Assembly (NCBI GenBank): GCA_016873755.1
Contig: VGWB01000009.1
Coordinates: forward strand, 1-39,534
Length of the DNA stretch: 39,534 bases
Direction: 5' to 3'
Origin: Ignavibacteria bacterium
Lineage (GTDB): Bacteria > Bacteroidota > Ignavibacteria > UBA10030
In this document: piece by piece, positions 26,220 to 35,200 of the stretch
Position numbering within the stretch: the first letter of the stretch is position 1
Layout of the letters: the number at the start of each line of letters is the position of its first letter
Notes under the pieces: generated by a model
Told to the model about the DNA's origin: nothing
Database searches by the model: none
What the model saw: the letters and a program-made list of their open reading frames with translations, nothing else
Made by a program: the position numbers and the translations under genes

Positions 26220-26726
26220 TCAGCGTTTATCTTCCTCGTATCGGTCGATCCCATTGAAAAAATTATAGGAGCGGTAGCTATTCCCCAACCAATAGAGCGG
26301 CGGCAGCTGGCGGTATTCAACATGGAACAGGGTATTCTTCCAAGGCCTGTAGTTCAGTTCTGCCCGGCTCAGGTACAACCCACCCAGATCCTGCTGGAAT
26401 TTGCTCCCAAACGAACTGAATGGGGAGTGCATCAAGCTTATGTCAGCCCGAATGTCCAGCGCATCGGAGAACTTGTACATCAGGCTGTTTGTGTAGACTC
26501 CGAGCGAAAGACCCTGACCTCCGAACGACTGGTACGACAGGGAAAAACTGTGATGCATCGAGAGCTTGTTGGGATCAAACCACCCAAATAGCAGCCTTCC
26601 CTCATCCGGACGAATGATGGATTCAGTCACACTTGGTTTCGGCTCGACCTTCGCTTTGAACTGCGCCAAGGCAGCAGAGGTACACAGCAGCAGCGCAACA
26701 TTCGCATAGACAACCATTCTCCTCAT
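26220..26726 (-). CDS. Small exported protein, probably outer-membrane or periplasmic, unknown function
   Basis: A 168-residue protein with a signal peptide (MRRMVVYANVALLLCTSAALA, cleavage before QFKAKV). The mature part alternates aromatic and polar residues in beta-strand fashion (HHSFSLSYQSFGGQGLSLGVYTNS, ADISLMHSPFSSFG, RAELNYRPWKNTLFHVEYRQLPP), which suggests a small beta-sheet protein in the outer membrane or periplasm. No enzyme motif seen. The frame opens at 26792, but ATG at 26726 has GGAGG 8 bases upstream. It has its own promoter (26764-26792) and terminator (26138-26188), so it is a single-gene unit. Confidence 0.8.
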   Translation of the reverse strand: MRRMVVYANVALLLCTSAALAQFKAKVEPKPSVTESIIRPDEGRLLFGWFDPNKLSMHHSFSLSYQSFGGQGLSLGVYTNSLMYKFSDALDIRADISLMHSPFSSFGSKFQQDLGGLYLSRAELNYRPWKNTLFHVEYRQLPPLYWLGNSYRSYNFFNGIDRYEEDKR

Positions 26727-26763
26727 AGCTGTTCCCTCCAATTGATGGGCTCGAACCATCAGA

Positions 26764-26792
26764 ATGATACTCAATTGCGAATTGATTGTCAA
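26764..26792 (-). promoter_or_regulatory. Near-consensus sigma-70 promoter
   Basis: On the minus strand: -35 TTGACA (26792-26787), exactly 17 bases, -10 TATCAT (26769-26764), about 37 bases before the ATG at 26726. The -35 box overlaps the stop codon of the GlmU-like gene. Confidence 0.85.
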
Positions 26793-27598
26793 GAACCACG
26801 GGGCGGGTTTGACGTAGCTCCCTGCGCGACACGCGACTCCAGAATGATTCGCGCCTGGTCAAGCTGCTGGACAGTGTTGATTCCGTGGATTTCCTCAACT
26901 TGCTGGGCACGCAATCCTGAAACCAGCCAATGATGCTTCCAGAAATACCCGAAGACGTCCGTGAGATAGTACTCGTTTTGCACGTTGTGTGGAGTAATAT
27001 GGTGCAATCCCTCGAACAGCTTCTTCTTGTCAAACAAATAGATGCCCGAATTGATTTCCCGAATCCGACGAACCTCTTCCGAAGCATCCCGATGCTCGAC
27101 GATTTGACGGACTGAGCCATCCGGATTTCGGATAATGCGGCCGTAGCCGGTCGGGTCGTCCATCATCGCCGTGAGTATCGTTGCCACCGCACGGGCGCTG
27201 AGGTGATGCTCAATCAACCTCCGCATCGTGCACTGTGTGAGGAGAGGAACGTCGCCTGAAAGGACAAGCACGGTTCCGTCAAAATCCGCGAGTGCGTCCT
27301 CGGCTTGCAGGACGGCGTCACCGGTTCCGAGCTGTGGTTCCTGAGCCACGCACCGGGCGTCGGGATGCGACACGCTCAGGTAGTTGGTCACCAACTCGCG
27401 CTGGTGTCCAACGATGACAATAACCCGCGACGCCCCCAGCGCATACGCGAGATCCGCAACGTAGTGCACCATGGGCTTACCGTTGAGCTCATACATCACC
27501 TTCGCGCGGGTCGGATCTTTCATCCGTTTTCCATGTCCCGCTGCCATGATCAAAGCGGCAAAGCTGCCTGTTGCGTTCCCTTCCGCGTTTGTTACCAT
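26789..27598 (-). CDS. GlmU-type UDP-N-acetylglucosamine pyrophosphorylase domain, stand-alone
   Basis: A 269-residue nucleotidyltransferase: FAALIMAAGHGKRMKDPTRAKVMYELNGKPMVHYV at the N-terminus (nucleotide-binding loop), then AQEPQLGTGDAVLQAE, VLVLSGDVPLL, TGYGRIIRN and NEYYLTDVF, the signatures of the uridyltransferase half of GlmU. The C-terminal left-handed beta-helix acetyltransferase half is absent and the frame ends cleanly, so this is a one-domain enzyme, not a broken gene. It would make UDP-GlcNAc from GlcNAc-1-P and UTP, precursor of the WecB substrate; specificity is inferred. The ATG lies 13 bases after the panC stop. Confidence 0.85.
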   Translation of the reverse strand: MVTNAEGNATGSFAALIMAAGHGKRMKDPTRAKVMYELNGKPMVHYVADLAYALGASRVIVIVGHQRELVTNYLSVSHPDARCVAQEPQLGTGDAVLQAEDALADFDGTVLVLSGDVPLLTQCTMRRLIEHHLSARAVATILTAMMDDPTGYGRIIRNPDGSVRQIVEHRDASEEVRRIREINSGIYLFDKKKLFEGLHHITPHNVQNEYYLTDVFGYFWKHHWLVSGLRAQQVEEIHGINTVQQLDQARIILESRVAQGATSNPPRGS

Positions 27599-27611
27599 TT
27601 GGGCTTCGTGA

Positions 27612-28463
27612 TCAAGAAATTGGTATAGTCATGTTGTCGATCAAACGCGTCGAGCCAAACCAAACAGCCAGAGCGATAAGAACCGACGGCGGCTCGAGCA
27701 GCTCAGTCTCCTGGAATGACGCGGGGCGAACAAATGCGACATAGTCGATCTTGGCGGGCGCCGCATCAGCAAGCAGAGCAAGCATCTGGGATCGGATATG
27801 CGCCGCCGATCGTTCTCCCCGCGCGATCAACATCTCCGCGTGTTTGAGTGCCCGGAAGAGAGCGGTCGCCCGCAAGCGTTCATCCGCACTCAGATAAACG
27901 TTGCGGGAGCTCAACGCAAGTCCATCCTGCTCACGAACCGTGGGTCCGACAAGGATTTGGACATCGAAGTTCAGTTCGCGTGCCATCTTCGTGACAAGGA
28001 ATGCCTGCTGTGCATCCTTCTGCCCAAAAACTGCAAGGTGCGGCTTCGTGGTGTTAAGAATCTTCGCGACAACAGTGGTGACGCCGCGAAAATGTGTTGG
28101 TCGGAATTTGCCTTCCAAGACCGCTGAAACCCCCTCGACATCTACAAAGGTCGCGGATCCGTCGGGATACATCTCCTTGGTATCTGGACAAAATAAGGTG
28201 TCTGCGCCGGCCTCAGCTGCAAGCTTCAGGTCTCGATCAAGGTCACGGGGATAGCGCTCGAAGTCTTCCGTCGGGCCAAACTGTGTCGGATTGACGAACA
28301 GAGTTGCGATTACGGTGTCACAGTGTGAACGGGCGAGCCGGACGAGGCTGAGATGGCCTTCGTGGAGATAGCCCATCGTCGGGACAACCCCAATGCGCTT
28401 CCCCCGCGCGCGCAGTAACTCAGCCACCGCCTGCATCTCGGCAACGTGCTGGATGACTTGCAT
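27612..28463 (-). CDS. panC: Pantothenate synthetase
   Basis: A 283-residue enzyme of normal length that joins pantoate and beta-alanine with ATP. PTMGYLHEGHLSLVRLAR at about 28-45 holds the HxGH ATP-binding motif; FVNPTQFGPTEDFERYPRD, FGQKDAQQA and the KMSKS-equivalent LALSSRNVYLS are present. It lies between accD and the GlmU-like gene in the same run, so it is likely cotranscribed. The start is ATG; no strong ribosome binding site precedes it. Other pantothenate genes (panB, panD) are not in the window. Confidence 0.97.
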   Translation of the reverse strand: MQVIQHVAEMQAVAELLRARGKRIGVVPTMGYLHEGHLSLVRLARSHCDTVIATLFVNPTQFGPTEDFERYPRDLDRDLKLAAEAGADTLFCPDTKEMYPDGSATFVDVEGVSAVLEGKFRPTHFRGVTTVVAKILNTTKPHLAVFGQKDAQQAFLVTKMARELNFDVQILVGPTVREQDGLALSSRNVYLSADERLRATALFRALKHAEMLIARGERSAAHIRSQMLALLADAAPAKIDYVAFVRPASFQETELLEPPSVLIALAVWFGSTRLIDNMTIPIS

Positions 28464-28521
28464 ACTCAGATGATCCTGGTGCTGAATCCGGATCTCAGGC
28501 CAAGGTGGAATGGCCGATGGA

Positions 28522-29364
28522 TCACTCCTGGAACATCCTCAAGAGCTTAGTGATGGTCTCTCGCAATTCCTTCCGGTGGACAACGACATCCACAAATCCT
28601 TTCTCCTGCAGGAACTCCGCGCGTTGAAAGCCTTTCGGGAGATCCCTGCCGATGGTCTGGCGAATGACGCGGGGCCCGGCAAACCCGATGAGCGCACCCG
28701 GCTCGGCGATGTTGACGTCTCCCAGCATCGCGTAGCTGGCAGTAACGCCACCGGTTGTCGGATCGGTCAACACCGAGACGTAGGGAATTCCTGCGTCCGA
28801 AAGCTGAGCAAGCTTTGCGCTTGTTTTCGCCATCTGCATGAGCGAAAAAGCAGCTTCCATCATTCTCGCACCCCCGGTGGAAGAGATAATCACCAGCGGG
28901 GTCTTTTTCTTGAGCGCCCGGTCTATGGCACGCGCAACTTTCTCCCCGACCACCGAGCCCATGCTCCCACCAATAAACGAGAAATCCATGCAGGCAATGA
29001 CGATGGGAATGCCGTTGATCTTCGCTGTGCCCGTTCGAACGGCCTCGTTCAGCCCGCTCTTACGCATCGAATCCTTCAGCCGATCAGCGTAGCGCTTGGT
29101 ATCAACGAAATTGAGAGGATCGACAGACCGCATCTTGGCATCCGTTTCTTTGAACGATTTCGGATCCAGGAGCAGGTTGAAATACTCCTTGCTCCCAATG
29201 CGGAAATGATAGCGGCATTTCTGACAGGTATAGTAGCTCTGCTCGAGTTGCTTCCGGTGGATGATCTCACCACAGCCCTCGCATTTGGTCCATTGGCCGT
29301 CGGGGATGTCTCGCTTTGGACCCTCGGATACGATGTTCACTTTCGAGCGTCTGAACCAGGCCAT
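28522..29364 (-). CDS. accD: Acetyl-CoA carboxylase carboxyltransferase subunit beta
   Basis: A 280-residue AccD. The N-terminal zinc ribbon has Cys at about 28, 31, 47 and 50 (CEGC, CQKC), followed by the carboxyltransferase core (VIACMDFSFIGGSMGSVVGEK, IISSTGGARMMEAAFSLMQMAKTSA, TTGGVTASYAMLGDVNIAEPGALIGFAGPRVI). It pairs with AccA (5058-6008 here) to form the transferase. AAGGAG lies immediately before the ATG. It sits between tsaB and panC. Confidence 0.97.
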   Translation of the reverse strand: MAWFRRSKVNIVSEGPKRDIPDGQWTKCEGCGEIIHRKQLEQSYYTCQKCRYHFRIGSKEYFNLLLDPKSFKETDAKMRSVDPLNFVDTKRYADRLKDSMRKSGLNEAVRTGTAKINGIPIVIACMDFSFIGGSMGSVVGEKVARAIDRALKKKTPLVIISSTGGARMMEAAFSLMQMAKTSAKLAQLSDAGIPYVSVLTDPTTGGVTASYAMLGDVNIAEPGALIGFAGPRVIRQTIGRDLPKGFQRAEFLQEKGFVDVVVHRKELRETITKLLRMFQE

Positions 29365-29403
29365 GAAATTCTCCTTAAGTAGTCCCCCCGGTTTGTTCCT
29401 TCG

Positions 29404-30084
29404 CTACGACACGGGCGATCCGCGAACGACGAAGTCCTTGAGATACAGCGGCTCGCTGGACACGAGGTTTGCAGATTCCCCCTTGAGCGCCTTCGCGCGC
29501 CCGACACGGGCAACAACGGAGCCACGACAGAATTGGTGCACATGCTCAACCAACGAGCCTCCTCCCCCTCTGCTCACCCGCTCTGTTGAATCGGTGACGA
29601 CAAGCGTCCTGCTATCACCCTCGGCGACGCGTACCACCTGATCAGCTTTCAAAATACCTAGAGGCTCGACCAAGCGAACGCCAGTCGGTGTGACTGCGTA
29701 CTTGGACACGTAGAACTCGTCCCTCTTTGCATCGATCGCGACGACCACGCCGGATATGTCAGGGTACCGTTCCCGGGCCGCCTCGGCGATCGCCTCGAAT
29801 GTCGGAACAAGAACGAGCGGCGTTCGCAGCGTGAAGCACAACCCTTTCGCCGTGCTGAGACCGATGCGCAGGCCGGTGAACGATCCGGGACCTTCCGAGA
29901 CCGCGACGGCGCCGACGTCGGTCAACGAAATTCCCGCTTCAGAGACAACCTCCTGAACGAGCGTGAGGAGCTTTTCCGAATGAATGTGCGACTCAATGAG
30001 CGAACGCTCAATGGCCGGCCTCCCCTCGAGAGAGAGCCCTGTCGCACAGACAGCCGTCGACGTCTCGATACCCAGCACGGTCAT
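29404..30084 (-). CDS. tsaB: tRNA threonylcarbamoyladenosine biosynthesis protein TsaB
   Basis: A 226-residue member of the ASKHA/Kae1-like fold: GIETSTAVCATGLSL at the N-terminus, LLTLVQEVVSEAGISLTDVGAVAVSEGPGSFTGLRIGLSTAKGL, the usual signature, and VVVAIDAKRDEFYVSKY. TsaB is the non-catalytic partner of TsaD in making t6A at position 37 of ANN-decoding tRNAs. It overlaps tsaE by 4 bases (ATGA), and tsaE-tsaB adjacency supports both calls. tsaD is not in the window. Confidence 0.95.
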   Translation of the reverse strand: MTVLGIETSTAVCATGLSLEGRPAIERSLIESHIHSEKLLTLVQEVVSEAGISLTDVGAVAVSEGPGSFTGLRIGLSTAKGLCFTLRTPLVLVPTFEAIAEAARERYPDISGVVVAIDAKRDEFYVSKYAVTPTGVRLVEPLGILKADQVVRVAEGDSRTLVVTDSTERVSRGGGGSLVEHVHQFCRGSVVARVGRAKALKGESANLVSSEPLYLKDFVVRGSPVS

Positions 30085-30569
30085 GACAGCCCTGCGCGCC
30101 TTTCCCCGTCCGGCTGCAAGGCTCCGCCTGCGACCCTTGCAATCTCGATCCGTCGTTCATGTTCAGCAACCCCGTAGCTGAGATGCACATCGTACCGCTC
30201 AACTGGAAGAAGATCGCTGAGGAGCTCGGCCCACTCGATGAGGCAAATAGCGTCGCCATAGAAGAACTCTTCGAACCCGATGTCGTACACTTCCTCCAGT
30301 GATTTCACGCGGTACAGATCAAGATGGTAGATGAGCAGTTCGTCGCCCCGGCTGTCTCTTCCTTCATATCGATTGAGAATAACGAAGCTTGGGCTGGTCA
30401 CCGGATTTCGGGCGTGGAACGCCTCGCACACTCCCTTGACAAATCGAGTTTTTCCGGTCCCCAGTTCTCCCGAGAGGGCGACGACGTCCCCTCGCTTCAG
30501 CGTCGCCGCGAAGGACCTTGCTGCATCGATCGTCTCGCGTTCTGAAAAAGTTATGATCTGTTGCTCCAA
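30081..30569 (-). CDS. tsaE: tRNA threonylcarbamoyladenosine biosynthesis ATPase TsaE
   Basis: A 162-residue P-loop ATPase. Walker A GELGTGKT lies at about 34-41, with SPSFVILNRYEG, then IYHLDLYRV and a CLIEWAELLSDLLP strand that are typical of the family. TsaE acts with TsaB and TsaD in t6A synthesis. The start codon must be TTG at 30569: the porX stop codon is in frame just upstream and no ATG or GTG lies in between. No good ribosome binding site precedes it, so translation may depend on coupling to porX, whose stop is 12 bases away. Confidence 0.95.
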   Translation of the reverse strand: MEQQIITFSERETIDAARSFAATLKRGDVVALSGELGTGKTRFVKGVCEAFHARNPVTSPSFVILNRYEGRDSRGDELLIYHLDLYRVKSLEEVYDIGFEEFFYGDAICLIEWAELLSDLLPVERYDVHLSYGVAEHERRIEIARVAGGALQPDGERRAGLS

Positions 30570-30581
30570 GGGACAGAGAGC

Positions 30582-32144
30582 TTATCTCGGCACGAGCTTG
30601 ACGACAGGAAGCATCATCTCTTCCATCGAGACTCCGCCGTGTTGGAAACTGTCACGATACTGGCTGAGGTACTTATGATAGTCTGTCGGATAGACGAAAT
30701 AATAGTCTTCCTTGGCCAGAATGTAGTTGGTTGTTACGCTCTCGCGCGGAAGCTTGAAATCCGCGGGATACTTCACAAATATGGCTTGACGTTCGTCGAC
30801 ACGGAGGTTGCGGCCAAACTTGTACCGGAGGTTTGTCGACGCCTCGCGGTCGCCGATGACCTTCGCCCCGCGGAGACAGCGAACACTACCGTGGTCCGTT
30901 GTGACCAGGATGGTCGCATTCCTCTGCGTGGCGAGGGACTTGAGCATATTGAAGAGCGACGAATGCAGGAACCAGGAGCGGGTGAGAGACCGATATGCTG
31001 CCTCATCGGGCGCGATCTCCTTCAGCAGGGGAGAATCGGATCTTCCGTGGGCCAGCATATCGACGAAATTGACAACGACCGCTGTGAGCTTGCTCCTGGT
31101 GTAGGACAGGATGTTCGACTCGACCTGCCGACCGAATTCCGCATCAAGGATCTTGACGTACTTCGACTCCGGCTTCAGCTGGATCCGTTTCCGCTCAAGG
31201 AGCTTATCGAGGAGTTGATGCTCGTTCCTGTTTCGACTGTTGTCGTCATCCTCGCCCGCCTGCCAGATTTCCGGAAACCGCTTCTCCAGGTCGATCGGGA
31301 AGAGGCCGCTGAAAATCGCATTGCGGGCGTACGGCGTCGCGGTCGGCAGGATGCTGCAGTGAAAGAACCGCTCGACGGCGTAGTAGTCGGCCAAAAGGCG
31401 CTCCATCACGAGCCATTGATCCAGTCGGAGGCAATCGATAACAAAGAGAAAGACAGGCCCGTCTTTCTCCAGCTCCGGAATGACAAACTTCTCGACGACA
31501 TCAGTCGAAAGCACAGGTCGCTCTGCCGTTCCCTCAGTCCAGTCGCGATAGTTCTTCTCCACAAATCGGCCAAACTCTGCATTGCACTCCCGTTTCTGGT
31601 CGAGAAGAGTCTGACGCAAGCCCAACTCAGGGTGCTCGTCGAGCTCCATATCCCAGTCCGTGAGCTTGGCGTAAAGGTCATACCACTGGTTGTGATCCAT
31701 CGGGCTCATCAGGGCTTGCGAAATCTCCCGGAATTCCTTCGCATAGTCCCGTGAGACGTATTCACTCGTAATTTTCCTCGCCTCCAGAAACTTCTTGCAG
31801 GCCATCAGGATCTGACTTGGGTTTACCGGCTTGATCAGGTAATCACTTATCTTGCCCCCGATGGCATCCTCCATCAGGCTTTCGGCCTCATTCTTCGTCA
31901 CCATCACGACGGGCAGATTCGGATACATGTCTTTGATCTTGGAAAGAGTCTCCAGGCCGCCCATCCCCGGCATCATCTCGTCCAGGAACACGAGGTCATA
32001 GCCCTTTTCCTTGACCATCTCCAGCGCATCGTCGCCGTTCGTCGCCGTATCGACCTGATAGCCCTTTTCTTCGAGGAGTCGCAGGTGTGCCTTCAGGAGA
32101 TCTATCTCGTCGTCGATCCAGAGAATTTGTCTTGTGATTTCCAT
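30582..32144 (-). CDS. porX: PorX: response regulator with PglZ phosphatase-like domain (type IX secretion control)
   Basis: A 520-residue protein. Receiver domain at about 1-125: DD at 11-12, phospho-acceptor Asp55 (VFLDEMMPG), Thr83, Lys105. A helical linker follows, then a PglZ (alkaline-phosphatase-like) domain at about 205-515 with the expected metal and nucleophile residues: Asp237, Thr270 (PTATPYARNA), Asp362 and His366 (DMLAHG), Asp417-His418 (TDHG), His502 (QHGG). This layout is that of PorX, the regulator of T9SS genes in Porphyromonas and Flavobacterium. No porY histidine kinase gene is near. A promoter (32166-32194) and AGGAGAGG precede the ATG. It lies directly after sprA in the same orientation. 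Confidence 0.94.
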   Translation of the reverse strand: MEITRQILWIDDEIDLLKAHLRLLEEKGYQVDTATNGDDALEMVKEKGYDLVFLDEMMPGMGGLETLSKIKDMYPNLPVVMVTKNEAESLMEDAIGGKISDYLIKPVNPSQILMACKKFLEARKITSEYVSRDYAKEFREISQALMSPMDHNQWYDLYAKLTDWDMELDEHPELGLRQTLLDQKRECNAEFGRFVEKNYRDWTEGTAERPVLSTDVVEKFVIPELEKDGPVFLFVIDCLRLDQWLVMERLLADYYAVERFFHCSILPTATPYARNAIFSGLFPIDLEKRFPEIWQAGEDDDNSRNRNEHQLLDKLLERKRIQLKPESKYVKILDAEFGRQVESNILSYTRSKLTAVVVNFVDMLAHGRSDSPLLKEIAPDEAAYRSLTRSWFLHSSLFNMLKSLATQRNATILVTTDHGSVRCLRGAKVIGDREASTNLRYKFGRNLRVDERQAIFVKYPADFKLPRESVTTNYILAKEDYYFVYPTDYHKYLSQYRDSFQHGGVSMEEMMLPVVKLVPR

Positions 32145-32165
32145 CGACTACCTCTCCTGCCTTTC

Positions 32166-32194
32166 AAAGTACCCAATAAAGCCCAGAGAATCAA
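32166..32194 (-). promoter_or_regulatory. Promoter of porX
   Basis: On the minus strand: -35 TTGATT (32194-32189), 17-base spacer, -10 TACTTT (32171-32166), about 22 bases before the porX ATG. The ribosome binding site AGGAGAGG is opposite 32151-32158. Likely drives the porX-tsaE-tsaB-accD-panC-GlmU-like run. Confidence 0.55.
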
Positions 32195-32259
32195 CGAAAG
32201 CTCTTCAGCCTCACGCCATTCCGCTCTATCCGTGTGATCATGACTTCGGGCTTGCCAGA

Positions 32260-35200
32260 CTACGGCTGGATAGCAACGCGAACATCGAGACCTCCCTCGT
32301 TCGTCGTTGAGCCGGGTATGCGGGATCCACCCGCATCAGGTTTCAGTTTCGAGTACTTGTAATAGATGGATGCCGTCACGCGCGAGCTGAGGATGTAACG
32401 AATTCTCGGCTCGATGCTCGTGCGGCTCGAACCCTCCAACGGCGTCCCGTCCTTCTTGAAGTTGACGGCTTTCAGGTCGTACACCCTCCGAGAGTCCTTC
32501 CGGTAGCTGAACGTGAAACTCATTTGAAGATCGTTTGAGAGGGAGAGACCGAAGAACGGGATCTCGAATCCCTGTCGCGAGTAGTCTGCGGAGACCGCTA
32601 TCTCGGTCGATCCGGATTCGACGATGTTCTGGGCTGAAGGGGTGAGATCGTAGCTCGTCGAAGTCCCCAATCTGAAGTTCATGCCGAAATTCCCTTTCAG
32701 CAGCTGCTTGAACGTGACACTGACGCCCAGAAGCGGCGAGAACTGCTGAGTGATCTGCTGACTCTCGGTGACCTCGTCGCCTGTCGGAGAGATCTTCCAC
32801 CTGCGCTTATAGCCGGATTGGAAGCTATGATCGAGGCTCACCCGCGTAGCAAAGCTTTCAAACAGCGGGAGCTTTTCCAGGCCGTCCCACCGCAGGGTCC
32901 AGTTCGGCCTCGGCCAGATGCTGCCGATCAACTTTCGAGTGAAGGGAAGTGCTTCCATGCCGTTCTCGAATGCTTCTGCCAGTTTTGCATCGTTCGAGCG
33001 CGCGTCGTTCTTGTCGATGCGCAGTTTCTCATACCCTTTCTGCACATCCTCAATGCTCGTTCGAAAGAACTTGAAGAACAGGACAGGCGGGAAGGAGAGA
33101 TACGAGCGATCCACGTCGCCGCTGATGAGCTTGTTCGTCTCAAAGGCAACACCAAGAGAGTCCGACTGCAGCGTTCGGTTAGCACTATACGACCAGCCGA
33201 CATTCCAGTTGATCTCCAGGCTTGCGCCCTCCCAGAGTGGACGCGACGTGCGCATCGAGATCCGGTTGCTCTGTGAATAGTTGTCAGTAAGGTTGCCGCC
33301 CGGCGCACGTATGCCGGGAACGCTGTAGCCCGTGATGAACGGGAATTTCCCTTTCGTTTTGATGATGACATCGCCATGCGGATTGGACGCCAATCCGAGC
33401 TGGTACATCAGCGAGGGACCGTAGTCCGGAAGGGAGTTCTGAAAGAACGGTACGCGCTCGAAAAGATTTGAGAATCCCGGCCGCCCGATCACCCCACTGT
33501 TCTGGCTCCTGTTCTGTTGAGTAAAGGAGACGCTGAACTTCTCGAAGTCAAAGACTGGAATCTTGAAAAGAATTCGAGTAGCACGGTCCAATCCATCGAG
33601 GAGATTGAACGGCTTGGAGGGTGCTGTCGTGTCCTCCGGGGGTGGTGTGACCGTCGGGGGCTTCGCCGGCCAGATCTCATTGCCGATGGTTTGGAGGTTC
33701 ACGTCAAACGTCACCGAGAGATTTCCGGTATTGCCGGCGGACTTCCCGAGCGCGCCGGCCTGGGGATTGTTCGTCCAGTCGTACCGCGCACCGTAGCGTG
33801 CGGTGGCTGAGAGAATCTTGTCGAGCTTGAGGATCGGCGGTATCATAATTCGAGGATTCAGGGTAATCGTTTGACCGTAGCTGAGATCTGTGCCAAAGTC
33901 AATGAGCTTGGCCTTGCCGAACATATCACCCAGAATTGCTCCGAACGAACGCTGGCGACCGAGCGAGTCTGTCTCGAAATTCAGAAGGCTGCTCTGAACG
34001 TCCACCGCGTAATCCATCCCCAGATTCAGCAGGCCCGCTTCGGTAAGCTGCCACGAGAAATTGAGCGAGCGACTCGATGCGAAGTTGCGAACGACGGGCT
34101 TCGCTGCTGTCTGGTTACGAGCCTGTTCAACGGTCTGTGCCCGAGCGAGCGTTGCCGAGACGTTGAATCCTCTCGGCGCATAGTGAACTTTCAGATCCTT
34201 CCACGGCTTGAAAAGGAAGAAGTCGCCAAAAATGGAGAATGGAGAGACATAGGCCTTGTCGCTAAACTGGAGCCCATACCCGACCCGGCTGTTCCATTGC
34301 CACTGGTTGAACGATTCAATGGTTGGACTCCTCCGCGTGGTTTGGGTATAGGAATACGCGAAGGAAAGCCGGTTGATGGTCTCCCTCACGAGCCAGTGGT
34401 CGACGGGGATGTTCAATTTTATGTTGGGAAGACTATAAGTTTCTGTCACGTTGACGGTCTGCGCCTGAAGACGGACCGCCTCTTCGATCTTGTTCGCTTC
34501 GGCATCGGATTCTCCCTTATCTTTGGCGATGTCCGCCGTTCGCTGTGCTGCTTGACCGACAGGTATGTCCGTTCCGGGTACGTATCTGGGATTCTGTATC
34601 TGCTCGACGTGCGAGTACGTGAACGACAGACTCGTTCCGGTCCAGCTGCGAGGGAAAAACCGCTCAAATCCGATCGAAGTCGAGAGCGCCCAGTTTCTGT
34701 CTGTGTTCCGTGTCCCGAACCGGTCCTCCAGAGCGTGGAAGTTGGGGTCACGTTGGGTCATGTTCACAGAGATCGTCGCGACGTCCGCGAGCTTAACGGT
34801 CGTATCGAAGCGATACGCCCATCCCGGCGTGTCATCCACTTCCGTTAAGCGGAGCTCGTTAACCCACACCTCGCCGGTCACTTCGCCAGCCCCCTTGCCT
34901 TCAGGATTTGTAACCCCGATAACAATCAGCCTGACATTCGTCAATGTCGGATTGCCACGAACCTGGTAGCTCGATCCCGGAGGTCCACTGGCTGCAGGGA
35001 CGCTCGCGCTGAGCGCCTGGATGCTATCACGGCCCAGCTTGATGGCCGTGATCTCGCTGAACGGTATGTTCAGTTCGTTCTGCGGATCCCACCCCGGGCG
35101 GATGGGGGCCCGGTACTCATAGTAGTTCAGCGAGTCCGATCCGAACCGGATGAAGAGCTCCAGATCATAGTCGGTCGTGTCGCGGAATCGCATGCTGAAT

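Noticed and set aside
30561-31754. Plus-strand frame of 397 codons opposite porX
   Set aside because: Antisense shadow: PorX on the minus strand has a full set of receiver and PglZ motifs, while this frame shows none.
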